Part shown: positions 1 to 10,023 of the stretch, piece by piece
Layout: every line of letters begins with the position of its first letter
Numbering within the stretch: the stretch's first letter is position 1
From: an uncultured Porphyromonas sp.
Lineage (GTDB): Bacteria; Bacteroidota; Bacteroidia; Bacteroidales; Porphyromonadaceae
Assembly: GCF_905372525.1 (NCBI RefSeq)
Contig: NZ_CAJPPN010000026.1
Location: 1 to 30,634, forward strand
Length of the DNA stretch: 30,634 nucleotides
Reading direction: 5' to 3'
Notes under the pieces: generated by a model
Database searches by the model: none
What the model was told of the DNA's origin: nothing
Seen by the model: the letters and a program-made list of their open reading frames with translations, nothing else
Position numbers and translations under genes: made by a program

Positions 1-200
1 GTGGAGGTCGGAGGGTACCTAGGAGGCTGGTGGGGAGCGAGCATAGTAAGCCTCCCCCGAGTGGGGTAAGGTGTGGCTTTTGGGAGGGTAAGGGCTTGGG
101 CTGAAGGGGGAGGAAAGTCTTTGGTTGGGAGGTATACCTCCAGCTGGATTTTACCCCTTCTGTAACTCCTTGTTTATCAGTTGTTACGAGGCGGGGAAAA

Positions 201-309
201 CGCTCTCGGTAAGAGCGTCCTTGCGCTCTTGGTAAGAGCGTCCTCGCGCTCTCGGTAAGAGCGTTCGTGCGCTCTCGGTAAGAGCGTTCGTGCGCTCTCG
301 GTAAGAGCG
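201..309 (+). repeat. 23-bp palindromic tandem array, five units
   Basis: Five copies of the 17-bp imperfect palindrome CGCTCTCGGTAAGAGCG start at 201, 224, 247, 270 and 293, an exact 23-bp period. The second copy has one change (C to T). Each copy can fold as a 6-bp stem with a 5-nt loop CGGTA. The spacers are six bases: TCCTTG, TCCTCG, TTCGTG, TTCGTG. The array is bounded by AAAACGCTCT on the left and AGAGCGTTTT on the right, which form short terminal inverted repeats. The 23-bp period and intergenic position match the described P. gingivalis BrickBuilt minisatellite/MITE; sequence identity to it was not checked. Confidence 0.95.
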
Positions 310-563
310 TTTTGGTTGCCTAGGTAAGATGAGGGGAATACCCTGAAAGAGAGCACTATGGTAGGAGGTGGCGGACGAGTGCTTACCTCCCCGTCCTGGA
401 CTCCACGAAGGGTAGGGGAGGAGACACAGTGCCTACACGTCTTCCCCTAGATTGACTGACCCTATTGCCCTCATCGGTCTCTTTGTTCCCATCGTCCTGC
501 CTGCTGAGCGGGCATATGGGGGGGCATCAGCGCTGGTACGCTGGGCAATCGCTCTAATAATGC

Positions 564-571
564 TACCTTTG
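564..571 (+). promoter_or_regulatory. Bacteroidota -7 promoter element
   Basis: TACCTTTG fits the Bacteroidota TAnnTTTG consensus and lies 20 bases before the ATG at 591. No clear -33 TTTG partner is visible at the usual 19-21 base spacing. The implied 5' leader is only about 15 nt. Confidence 0.55.
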
Positions 572-590
572 TGGCACAATAAAAAGAATT

Positions 591-1100
591 ATGGCTTCAC
601 CCACTCCATCCTCTCCGCTACTGCCAGTGGCTGCACGCTCTGGTATTGCCTTTGGGATCATACTCATGGCACTCTCGAGTGCCCGCCTGCTGGGTATCTA
701 TATCTCCCCCCTCTTCTTCCTCCTCTACCTAGGGTTGCTCCTCTTCGTGCCCTATATGGCTTACCGAGGAGCAGCGGGCTTCCGGGCATACTACTATCCT
801 GCGGGAGGCTTCACCTTCAGGCAGGGCTTTAGCTTTGTGGTCCTACTGCATGTCTGTGGGGGGATCTTGGCGCTCATCCCTCAGTACTTCTACTTCCGTC
901 ACGCACTGCCTCAGTTCCTAGATGGGCTACAGGAGTCGTTACGTACGACGAATATTCAGGGGAAGGCAGACCTACTGCAGACCTTCGAGGAGATGCGTGC
1001 GATCGGCGTGGGACAGTGGCTGTGGTCAGACTATTGCCTGACGATCCTGCTGGGGGCACTCTGGGGGATTGTCGTAGGGCTCATACTTAGGAGAAAATAG
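591..1100 (+). CDS. DUF4199-type integral membrane protein
   Basis: This 169-residue protein has about four hydrophobic segments (roughly residues 18-38, 40-60, 82-102 and 148-166) and a basic C-terminus RRK. Size, topology and position directly before a family 2 glycosyltransferase fit the DUF4199 family, which often sits beside such enzymes in Bacteroidota. Its biochemical role is unknown. The gap to the glycosyltransferase is 9 bases, so the two are probably co-transcribed and may work together at the inner membrane on lipid-linked sugars (inference). The start is supported by a -7 promoter element 20 bases upstream. The family call rests on context and topology more than on a diagnostic motif. 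Confidence 0.75.
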   Translation: MASPTPSSPLLPVAARSGIAFGIILMALSSARLLGIYISPLFFLLYLGLLLFVPYMAYRGAAGFRAYYYPAGGFTFRQGFSFVVLLHVCGGILALIPQYFYFRHALPQFLDGLQESLRTTNIQGKADLLQTFEEMRAIGVGQWLWSDYCLTILLGALWGIVVGLILRRK

Positions 1101-1109
1101 GGTCAGTAT

Positions 1110-2063
1110 ATGGATATATCAGTCGTAATACCCCTCTACAACGAAGCCGAATCCCTGCCCGAGCTAGAGGCATGGATCAGACGGGTGATGCAGGAGCATG
1201 GCTATAGCTATGAGATCATCTTCGTCAATGACGGCAGTACGGACAACTCGTGGGAGGTCATCCAGAGTCTAAGGGAGGCGAACCCGCATGTGCGGGGCGT
1301 AAAGTTCAGACGCAACTATGGCAAATCCCCTGGCCTACAGTGTGGCTTCGCTCGCACTCGTGGCGACGTGGTCATCACGATGGATGCCGACCTGCAGGAC
1401 AGCCCCGACGAGATCCCCGAGCTCTATCGGATGATCCGTGAGGAGGGCTACGACTTAGTCAGTGGGTGGAAGCAAAAGCGTTACGACCCGGTACTGAGCA
1501 AGAACCTCCCCTCCAAGCTCTTCAACGCTACGGCTCGCAAGCTCTCGGGGATCGACAACCTCCACGACTTCAACTGTGGTCTCAAGGCCTACCGTAGCGA
1601 GGTCGTCAAGAGCATAGAGATCTACAACGATATGCACCGCTACATCCCCTATATGGCCAAGGTAGCGGGCTTCTCTCGGATCGGGGAAAAGGTCGTCCAG
1701 CACCAGGCACGTAAGTACGGGACGAGCAAGTTTGGGCTCAACCGCTTCGTCAATGGCTATCTGGATCTGATCACGCTGTGGTTCACCTCCACCTTTGGGC
1801 GCAAGCCGATGCACTTCTTCGGCCTAGGCGGTAGCCTTATGTTCATCGTGGGCTTCATCGCCCTAGCCGTGGTCTTGGTCTCCAAGCTCATCCACATCTG
1901 CACGGATACCCCTGCACCACTAGTCACCTCACGTCCCTACTTCTTCATCGCTCTGACGGCGATGGTCATCGGGACACAGCTCTTCCTAGCGGGCTTCCTA
2001 GCGGAGCTGATCGCTCGGCAGTCCCAGGACCGCAACGACTACAAGATCGAGGAGGAGCTCTAG
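1110..2063 (+). CDS. Family 2 glycosyltransferase, DPM1/GtrB type
   Basis: A 317-residue inner-membrane GT2 enzyme. The GT-A fold opens with VVIPLYNEAESLPEL (residues 5-19) and the NDGSTDNS motif (40-47). The metal/nucleotide-sugar DxD motif is the DAD of MDADLQDSPDE (92-94), and HRYIP follows at 176-180. Two C-terminal transmembrane segments lie near 236-262 and 276-302. This arrangement is typical of enzymes that move a sugar from a nucleotide donor to undecaprenyl phosphate (GtrB, ArnC and dolichol-phosphate-mannose synthase relatives). The donor sugar cannot be told from sequence. Length is normal for the family. The gene follows the DUF4199 gene closely and precedes apbE by 42 bases. Confidence 0.9.
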   Translation: MDISVVIPLYNEAESLPELEAWIRRVMQEHGYSYEIIFVNDGSTDNSWEVIQSLREANPHVRGVKFRRNYGKSPGLQCGFARTRGDVVITMDADLQDSPDEIPELYRMIREEGYDLVSGWKQKRYDPVLSKNLPSKLFNATARKLSGIDNLHDFNCGLKAYRSEVVKSIEIYNDMHRYIPYMAKVAGFSRIGEKVVQHQARKYGTSKFGLNRFVNGYLDLITLWFTSTFGRKPMHFFGLGGSLMFIVGFIALAVVLVSKLIHICTDTPAPLVTSRPYFFIALTAMVIGTQLFLAGFLAELIARQSQDRNDYKIEEEL

Positions 2064-2105
2064 CCCCACCCACCGACACCCCACGGATAGTAGACCCATC
2101 ATCCT

Positions 2106-3146
2106 ATGTACCGTCCTCTAGCCCTTCGCCGTAGTGCCCTCCTCGTGGGGCTTCTGCTAGGCACTCTCGTCCTCCTCCCCTCCTGCCAGAGCTCTCGGCA
2201 GGCGAAGACCTATACCCGGCTCACGGGGGAGGTCTTTCACACCTACTTCTCGATTCAGTATGACCTCGAGGAGAACTATCAGCGGGAGGTGGACTCGACC
2301 TTTCACGTCTTCAGCCAGTCGCTGAACCCCTTTGACTCGACGAGCCTCATCACGGCGATCAACCGCAATCGCTCCACTCACACCGATACGATGCTCCGTG
2401 AGGTCTTCCTCCAGGCTATGGAGATCTCCCGACATAGTCAGGGAAGCTACGATGTGACCTGTGCTCCGCTGATTAACCTCTGGGGCTTCGGCTTCGAGAA
2501 GGTCGATAGCGTGAGCCCGAGGGCGATCGATAGTATCCTCTCCTTCGTGGGCTACCAGCGGGTACGACTAGAGGGTGAGGAGATGATCAAGGAGGACCCC
2601 CGGATGAAGATGGACTTCTCCTCGATCTCCAAGGGCTATTGCTCCGACCTCGTTGGGCGTATGCTCGCCTCCCGTGGAGCACGCAACTACCTCGTAGAGC
2701 TCGGTGGCGAGATCGCCTACTGCGGGGTCAATCCCTCAGGCGAGCCCTGGATCATCGGGATCGATAAGCCCATCGATGATCCCTCGGGGCAGGTCAATGA
2801 CCTACAGCTACGTCTACAGCTCCCTCGGGAGGCTGGGGGACTAGCTACCTCGGGTAACTACCGCAACTACCGTGTGGTCAATGGCGTCAAGCTCGCCCAC
2901 ACCATCGATCCCCGCACGGGCTATCCCCTGCAGACCGATGTGCTCAGTGCGACCATCCTAGCCCCCACGTGTATGCTAGCTGATGGCCTCGCTACGGCGT
3001 GTATGACCCGCCAGTCCAGTGAGGTGCCTGCTCTGCTGGCTCACTTCCCCGGGGTAGAGTATATGCTGATCTTAGGGGATGGACACTCGGGCTTCCGCAC
3101 GGTGATGTCCCCAGGCTTCAAGCGACTCGTACTTCCGGATAAGTAA
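2106..3146 (+). CDS. apbE: FAD:protein FMN transferase (ApbE), lipoprotein
   Basis: A 346-residue ApbE/flavin transferase. It starts with a lipoprotein signal ending LLPSC (Cys27), so it is probably anchored on the periplasmic side. Visible family motifs are DFSSISKGYCSDLVGRML (about 175-192), the ELGGEIAYCGVNPSG segment (about 199-213), LATSGNYRNY (about 248-257) and HTIDPRTGYP (about 267-276), the last part of the divalent-metal and FAD site. The enzyme takes FAD and attaches FMN to a Thr or Ser of partner proteins such as the Na+-NQR or RNF subunits. No such partner is encoded in this window. Its neighbours are a glycosyltransferase upstream and an iron-type ABC importer downstream. Confidence 0.93.
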   Translation: MYRPLALRRSALLVGLLLGTLVLLPSCQSSRQAKTYTRLTGEVFHTYFSIQYDLEENYQREVDSTFHVFSQSLNPFDSTSLITAINRNRSTHTDTMLREVFLQAMEISRHSQGSYDVTCAPLINLWGFGFEKVDSVSPRAIDSILSFVGYQRVRLEGEEMIKEDPRMKMDFSSISKGYCSDLVGRMLASRGARNYLVELGGEIAYCGVNPSGEPWIIGIDKPIDDPSGQVNDLQLRLQLPREAGGLATSGNYRNYRVVNGVKLAHTIDPRTGYPLQTDVLSATILAPTCMLADGLATACMTRQSSEVPALLAHFPGVEYMLILGDGHSGFRTVMSPGFKRLVLPDK

Positions 3147-3233
3147 GGGGCTTCGACTCGCCCTCCCTCTCGGTCTCCCTATTCTCCTATCCCCGAGCGT
3201 CCCTCGCTCCCTCATCCTCTCCGATCCTGACTC

Positions 3234-4388
3234 ATGAAAAAGATCCTTTCCCTCCTCATCGCCCTCGTCCTGCTGGCTAGCTGTACCGGTGGGACGAAGG
3301 GGCAGAGCAGTGCTACCGATAGCCTCGTGGTGGACTCGGTGGACTTTGCCTTCCCCGTGACCTTTACCCATGCCGAGTGGGTGCAGGTCACGAACCACCC
3401 CGGCTACAAGGAGCTCCTCATCCTCATGCCCGGCTCCCGTGATACGCTGGAGCGGTACATACTCTATCCACGTGGGCACAAGCCTGCCCTAGAGACCCAG
3501 GCACAGCTCATCCCCATCCCAGCCCGCACGCTGGGTTGCCTCTCCACGACCGACGTAGGGGTACTCCCGATCCTAGGGCTACGTGATGTGCTGGTGGCCT
3601 GCAGTGAGCCCTCCAATATCAATGATAGCCTCCTACACCAGCGCTTCGTCTCGGGGCAGATCGCCAATATCGGTCAGGGTATGGGGCGCAATGTGGAGCA
3701 GATCCTAGCGACCCACCCAGATGTCCTGCTCCAGAGTATGAGCGAGAGCACCGAGCAGGACAAGGAGCTCATCCGTGCAGGTATCAGCACGCTGACGATC
3801 CACAACTGGCAGGAGGGTAGCCTGCTGGCACGTGCGGAGTGGCTCAAGGTCGTGGGGCTCCTCTTCGGGCGCAACCAAGTCGCCGACTCCGCCTTCCGCT
3901 CCATAGAGTCCGAGTACCGAGCTGCGTGCGATCTGGTACGTGCCGAGCCCGAGGAGCTCCCTATCCTCTATGGACTAGACTATCAGGGGGTGTGGTACAT
4001 CCCCTCGGAGGACTCCTACGTCACCTCGATGCTCCGAGATGCTAAGCTCCGCTACGAGGCTACCCCTAGTGGTGTGGTGAGCGAGCCCGTGGGCTTCGAG
4101 TACGTCTTCAGCCGTCATCGCCATGCCAAGACTTGGATCTGCGTGACCCCCCAGCGACTGACTCGCCTCGGGGAGTTCCTCGCTCTGAGTGACCGCTATG
4201 GACACTTTGATGCCGCACAGACAGGGTCGGTATGGGTCGATCGCAAGACGGTAGGCTATGGGAGCTCGGACTTCTGGGAGGGAGCACCCTATCGCCCGCA
4301 CCTGATCCTCAAGGACCTGATCAAGGCTACCCGGCCACACCTCCTGCCTCAGTATAGCCCCACCTACTTCCTTCGTCTGGAGCGATGA
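3234..4388 (+). CDS. Iron/heme/cobalamin ABC importer binding lipoprotein
   Basis: A 384-residue substrate-binding protein of the FecB/BtuF (Peripla_BP_2) type. The N-terminus is a lipoprotein signal, MKKILSLLIALVLLASC, with Cys17 as the likely lipid anchor. The segment TDVGVLPILGLRDVLVACS (about 106-124), followed by GMGRNVEQILATHPDVLLQS (about 149-168), is the characteristic first lobe of this class. The stop codon overlaps the permease start by four bases (ATGA), so translation is coupled. Substrate class (ferric siderophore, heme or cobalamin) cannot be decided from sequence, and no cobalamin riboswitch was recognised upstream. The 87-base gap after apbE has no clear promoter, so read-through is likely. 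Confidence 0.9.
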   Translation: MKKILSLLIALVLLASCTGGTKGQSSATDSLVVDSVDFAFPVTFTHAEWVQVTNHPGYKELLILMPGSRDTLERYILYPRGHKPALETQAQLIPIPARTLGCLSTTDVGVLPILGLRDVLVACSEPSNINDSLLHQRFVSGQIANIGQGMGRNVEQILATHPDVLLQSMSESTEQDKELIRAGISTLTIHNWQEGSLLARAEWLKVVGLLFGRNQVADSAFRSIESEYRAACDLVRAEPEELPILYGLDYQGVWYIPSEDSYVTSMLRDAKLRYEATPSGVVSEPVGFEYVFSRHRHAKTWICVTPQRLTRLGEFLALSDRYGHFDAAQTGSVWVDRKTVGYGSSDFWEGAPYRPHLILKDLIKATRPHLLPQYSPTYFLRLER

Positions 4389-5419
4389 GCCTACGTACCT
4401 CGCTCCTCTTCCTCTCTCTAGGGGTACTGATCCTCCTCTTCCTTGTCCTAGATGTGGCGTGGGGGAGTGTATCGATCCCCCTAGATGCGGTGATCGATGC
4501 CCTCATGGGGCGGTCGGAGGAGACGACCTACAGCTATCTAATCCTACACTTCCGCCTGCCCAAGGCGGTGACTGCCCTCTTCGCTGGAGCAGGTATAGCG
4601 GTGGCTGGACTGCAGATGCAGAGCCTCTTTCGCAATCCTCTGGCCGATACCTCGATCCTCGGGATCAATAGTGGTGCTGGTGTCGGGGTAGCGGTCTACA
4701 CGATGGCCTCGGTACTCTTCCCCGGGCTCTCCTCGCTCGCACTCGGGGCGAATACCTGGGGGATCATCATCGCCTCCTGCCTAGGCTCACTCACGATCCT
4801 GCTCGTGATCTCTGTCGTAGCCACTCGGGTGAGGGATATGATCTCGGTGCTGATCATCGGGGTGATGGTGGGCTTCCTAGCCAGCTCGGTGATCTCGATC
4901 CTACAGTTCTTCAGCAGCCAAGAGATGCTGAAGACGTACCTCATCTGGTCCTTTGGGAGCGTCTCGACGACGACGTGGCGACAGCTGACCTTTATGCTCC
5001 CGATCGTGAGTCTAGCGCTACTGGGCTCGCTCCTGATGCCCAAGCAGATGAACGCCCTCCTGCTCGGGGAGAGCTATGCTCGCTCCCTCGGGGTCAATCT
5101 CGTGGCTGTGCGCTATCTCCTCATCACCATCACGAGCATCCTCACGGGGTGTATCACGGCCTTCACGGGGCCTATCGCCTTTCTGGGGCTAGCGGTGCCC
5201 TACCTCGTCCGCCTTATCTTCCGCACCTCCGACCATCGAGTCCTACTCCCAGCGACGATGCTCATGGGGGGGCTACTCCTACTGGTCTGTGACCTGCTGA
5301 CGCAGGCTCCGGGCTATCAGTTCGTCCTACCGATCAATGCCCTGACCTCACTGCTCGGAGCCCCCGTGGTGATCCTCGTGGTGCTGGGGAGTCGCTCGGG
5401 GCACAAGACCTTCCACTAA
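4385..5419 (+). CDS. FecCD-family ABC importer permease
   Basis: A 344-residue polytopic inner-membrane protein of the FecCD/BtuC family. Family landmarks are the LPKAVTALFAGAGIAVAGLQMQ stretch (about 55-76), then FRNPLADTSILGINSGAGVG (about 80-99). Near the C-terminus are FTGPIAFLGLAVPYLVRL (about 258-275) and APGYQFVLPINALTSLLGAP (about 309-328). It forms the trans-membrane channel of a type II importer as a homodimer with two ATPases. The start overlaps the binding-protein gene by four bases and the ATPase gene begins 3 bases after its stop, which gives a tight three-gene importer. Length is normal. Confidence 0.95.
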   Translation: MSLRTSLLFLSLGVLILLFLVLDVAWGSVSIPLDAVIDALMGRSEETTYSYLILHFRLPKAVTALFAGAGIAVAGLQMQSLFRNPLADTSILGINSGAGVGVAVYTMASVLFPGLSSLALGANTWGIIIASCLGSLTILLVISVVATRVRDMISVLIIGVMVGFLASSVISILQFFSSQEMLKTYLIWSFGSVSTTTWRQLTFMLPIVSLALLGSLLMPKQMNALLLGESYARSLGVNLVAVRYLLITITSILTGCITAFTGPIAFLGLAVPYLVRLIFRTSDHRVLLPATMLMGGLLLLVCDLLTQAPGYQFVLPINALTSLLGAPVVILVVLGSRSGHKTFH

Positions 5420-5422
5420 CCT

Positions 5423-6436
5423 ATGCAGAGCGAGCAACAGATCCTACTGAGAGCACTCTCGACGGGCTATGCGGGCAGTCGTGGAGAGCGTGTCGTATCA
5501 GAGCGTATCGACCTCGGGATAGCCCCAGGGGAGGTCGTCATGCTCATGGGTCCCAATGGGAGTGGCAAGTCCACCCTGATGCATACGATGGCAGGACTCC
5601 TTAGTCCCCTCTCGGGCGAGGTGCTCATCTCGGGAAAGAGCCTATCTAAGCTACGTATGAAGGAGGTGGCACAGCTCCTGAGCCTTGTCCTGACGGAGCG
5701 TGTCGATACGGGGAATATGACGATCTGGGAGGTCGTCGCTCTGGGACGTTACCCCTACACGAACTTCTTCGGAGGGCTAAGGGCGGAGGATGAGGCGATC
5801 ATCCGTCGCTCGCTCGACGCCTGCCGGCTGGGGGATATGGCTCAGCGTATCTTCACGGAGCTGAGTGATGGGGAGCGACAGCGGGTGATGATCGCCCGAG
5901 CCCTCACGCAGGATACGCCTCTGATCCTCCTAGACGAGCCGACAGCGCACCTTGACCTCCCCTCCCGGCTGGAGGTCGTGCTCATGCTACGTCGGCTAGC
6001 TCGTGAGCTACAGAAGAGTATCTTGATCTCTACCCACGAGCTGGAGCTTGCCCTCAGCTGGGCAGATACCCTTTGGCTGATAGATCGCTCGGGGAGGATC
6101 GTCTCGGGCGCTCCCGAGGAGCTCGTCCTCGGGGGGGATATAGAGCGTGTCTTCGGCAGTGCAGAGCTGAGCTATGATATGGAGCGAGGGGAGTTCTCGG
6201 TACAGCAGAGTGACCTTCGCCCGATCGAGCTGAGTGCCTCCTCTTCGGACGAGTCCCTTCGCCTCCGCTGGACGTCACACGCCCTGTCCCGCCTCGGCTA
6301 TTACGCTACGACAGAGCCCGGAGTACAGCCTCGTGTCCTCGTGAGCCCGGCAGGGTGGACCCTGACGACGGCGAGAGGGATGCGGAGCTATCCCTCCCTC
6401 ACGGAGCTCCTCACGGAGCTGAGGGGGATAGACTAG
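5423..6436 (+). CDS. FepC/BtuD-type ABC importer ATPase with C-terminal extension
   Basis: A 337-residue ATPase. Visible motifs are the Walker A GPNGSGKST (43-51), a Q-loop region near 90, the signature LSDGE (147-151), Walker B LILLDEP (167-173) and the H-loop STHE (His205). The standard FepC-like domain ends near residue 250. About 85 more residues follow, containing a second folded-looking stretch with LRWTSHALSRLGYYA. This makes the protein longer than the common 255-275 residues. It powers the importer formed with the two genes before it and closes this gene run. A stem-rich segment follows the stop. Confidence 0.93.
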   Translation: MQSEQQILLRALSTGYAGSRGERVVSERIDLGIAPGEVVMLMGPNGSGKSTLMHTMAGLLSPLSGEVLISGKSLSKLRMKEVAQLLSLVLTERVDTGNMTIWEVVALGRYPYTNFFGGLRAEDEAIIRRSLDACRLGDMAQRIFTELSDGERQRVMIARALTQDTPLILLDEPTAHLDLPSRLEVVLMLRRLARELQKSILISTHELELALSWADTLWLIDRSGRIVSGAPEELVLGGDIERVFGSAELSYDMERGEFSVQQSDLRPIELSASSSDESLRLRWTSHALSRLGYYATTEPGVQPRVLVSPAGWTLTTARGMRSYPSLTELLTELRGID

Positions 6437-6452
6437 AGCTGCCCACATTATA

Positions 6453-6507
6453 TATAGAGTCCCTCGGGGGGGAGACGACCTACGGAGTGGTACCCCCGCC
6501 CTCTATA
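6453..6507 (+). terminator. Possible stem-loop after the ABC importer operon
   Basis: TATAGAG (6453-6459) pairs with CTCTATA (6501-6507), and G-rich and C-rich runs just inside them can extend the stem. No T-tract follows, so an intrinsic terminator is uncertain; it may instead be a 3'-end protective structure. Confidence 0.4.
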
Positions 6508-6579
6508 CAAGCCTCTCGGGGAGAGAGAAGCGCTAGAGGGGTAGCAGCGAAGGTGTGAGCTACTTAGTAATCTTCGTCG

Positions 6580-6587
6580 TATCTTTG
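6580..6587 (+). promoter_or_regulatory. Bacteroidota -7 element before lepA
   Basis: TATCTTTG matches TAnnTTTG and ends only 8 bases before the lepA ATG. Transcription would start within a few bases of the start codon. No good -33 TTTG is seen. Confidence 0.55.
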
Positions 6588-6595
6588 TCATCAAG

Positions 6596-8383
<1,788 letters not shown>

Positions 8384-8388
8384 TCCGT

Positions 8389-9978
8389 ATGGCAACGGCA
8401 ACAACGACAAAGACCCCCAAGCGAGGCCCCAAGACGCCTAAGCCCGTCGTCCCGATGGAGATGGATGGGCGCATACCGCCACAGGCTCCGGACTTCGAGG
8501 AGGCCGTCCTCGGGGCGATCCTCCTAGAGAAGGATGCCTATGCCCGAGTGAGTGAGCGCCTGCGCCCCGATACCTTCTACGTCAAGGCACACGAGCTCGT
8601 CTACTCAGCGATGGTGACCCTAGCGATGGCACAGCAGCCTATCGATATGCTCACTGTGACCGAGGAGCTACGTAGGATGGAGGTGCTGGACGAGATCGGT
8701 GGCCCCGCGTTCATCGCAGGCCTGACCTCCAAGGTGATGTCTACCAGTAGCCTCGAGGCACACGCTGATATTCTCTACAATAAGGCACTCAGCCGTCGTC
8801 TCATCGGGATGGCCTCGACGACGCTCAAGGGCGCCTACGATGATGTCATCGACGTACAAGAGCAGATCCAGCAGGCCGAGGGCTCACTCTTCGAGATCGC
8901 TCAGCAGAACTCTAGCCGTGACTTCGTCCCCATCAACCCCCTCGTCAAGGGCGCTATCAACGAGATACAGATCGCCGCTAACCGCTCCGAGGGGATCAGC
9001 GGACTGACCACGGGCTTCCACGACATAGACGAGATGACCTCTGGCTGGCAGAACTCTGACCTCATCATTATAGCCGCACGTCCCGCTATGGGTAAGACGG
9101 CCTTTGTCGTCTCGATGGCTAAGTACATGGCCGTGGACCATGGGATACCCGTCGCACTCTTCAACCTCGAAATGAGTGCCGTGCAGCTCGTCAAGCGCTT
9201 CCTCTCCAACGTCTGTGAGATCAACGGGCAGACGATTAAGAGCGGTCGCCTAAGTGATGAGGAGTGGGTACGCCTCAACAATCGTATCAGTACGCTGGAG
9301 TCTGCGCCCCTCTTCATCAACGATACCCCTTCGCTCTCCGTCTTTGAGCTACGTACCAAGGCTCGTCGTCTGGTGCGTGAGCATCAGGTGAAGATCATCA
9401 TCATCGACTACCTGCAGCTCATGAATGCCAGCGGGATGAACTTCGGCAACCGAGAGCAAGAGGTCAGTACCATCTCCCGCTCCCTCAAGATGCTCGCTAA
9501 GGAACTTAATATCCCCATCATCGCCCTCTCCCAGCTCAACCGTGGTGTGGAGAACCGACTGCAGGGTGGGGATGCCAATAGCAAGCGCCCTCAGCTCTCC
9601 GACCTTCGTGAGTCTGGTGCTATCGAGCAGGATGCTGATATCGTCTGCTTCATCCATCGCCCCGAGTACTACAAGATCACGGTAGACCCCGAGACGGGGA
9701 TGTCACTACGTGGCGTAGGGGAGTTCATCATCGCCAAGCATCGTAATGGCCCTGTAGGGGAGGTGCGCCTAACCTTCAAGGCCGACTATGCCCGCTTCTC
9801 TCCCATGGATGAGCCCGAGTCAGCAGCTACTGCAGCGGGTGCCTCCGCCGCACCGGGCAAGGGTGTATCACTCAGTGGTCGCACCATAGCCTCGGCCCAA
9901 GCGCAGGGGACTGCGCAGGGACAGGATGACCCACTCGCAGGAGGGGTCGACCCGCTGGGAGGCGTACCCTTCCCCTAG
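8389..9978 (+). CDS. dnaB: Replicative DNA helicase DnaB
   Basis: A 529-residue hexameric replicative helicase. The N-terminal primase-binding domain (about 30-135) opens with PPQAPDFEEAVLGAILLE. The RecA-like motor has Walker A ARPAMGKTA (230-238), FNLEMS (258-263), Walker B IIIIDYLQLM (336-345) and SQLNRGVE (381-388). A short Thr/Lys/Pro-rich N-terminal tail (1-25) and a roughly 50-residue Ala/Gly/Gln-rich C-terminal tail, after RFSPMDEPE, look disordered. No intein interrupts the motor. The motor motifs are all intact. Confidence 0.98.
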   Translation: MATATTTKTPKRGPKTPKPVVPMEMDGRIPPQAPDFEEAVLGAILLEKDAYARVSERLRPDTFYVKAHELVYSAMVTLAMAQQPIDMLTVTEELRRMEVLDEIGGPAFIAGLTSKVMSTSSLEAHADILYNKALSRRLIGMASTTLKGAYDDVIDVQEQIQQAEGSLFEIAQQNSSRDFVPINPLVKGAINEIQIAANRSEGISGLTTGFHDIDEMTSGWQNSDLIIIAARPAMGKTAFVVSMAKYMAVDHGIPVALFNLEMSAVQLVKRFLSNVCEINGQTIKSGRLSDEEWVRLNNRISTLESAPLFINDTPSLSVFELRTKARRLVREHQVKIIIIDYLQLMNASGMNFGNREQEVSTISRSLKMLAKELNIPIIALSQLNRGVENRLQGGDANSKRPQLSDLRESGAIEQDADIVCFIHRPEYYKITVDPETGMSLRGVGEFIIAKHRNGPVGEVRLTFKADYARFSPMDEPESAATAAGASAAPGKGVSLSGRTIASAQAQGTAQGQDDPLAGGVDPLGGVPFP

Positions 9979-10023
9979 TCTTGGCTATTGATCTACTCCT
10001 AGCTTGCTCCCTATCGAAACTTT

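Larger units (their letters stand above)
1..590. other. Non-coding leading region
   Basis: No convincing gene was found here. The region is GC-rich and contains the 23-bp repeat array at 201-309 and the promoter of the gene at 591. An open frame at 452-832 overlaps that gene in another frame and has no family resemblance. Bases 1-200 show no recognisable structure apart from G-rich runs. Confidence 0.6.

Noticed and set aside
201..309. CRISPR-like array
   Set aside because: The spacers are only six bases and nearly identical; no cas gene is present. It is a minisatellite.
452..832. 126-residue open frame near the left end
   Set aside because: It overlaps the DUF4199-type gene in another frame, has a low-complexity Pro/Leu composition and begins upstream of that gene's promoter element.
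1455..1814. 119-residue minus-strand open frame inside the glycosyltransferase gene
   Set aside because: A complementary-frame shadow of a recognised enzyme, with no motif of its own.
3147..3233. Separate promoter for the ABC importer
   Set aside because: No TAnnTTTG element is visible in the 87-base gap, so read-through from apbE is preferred.
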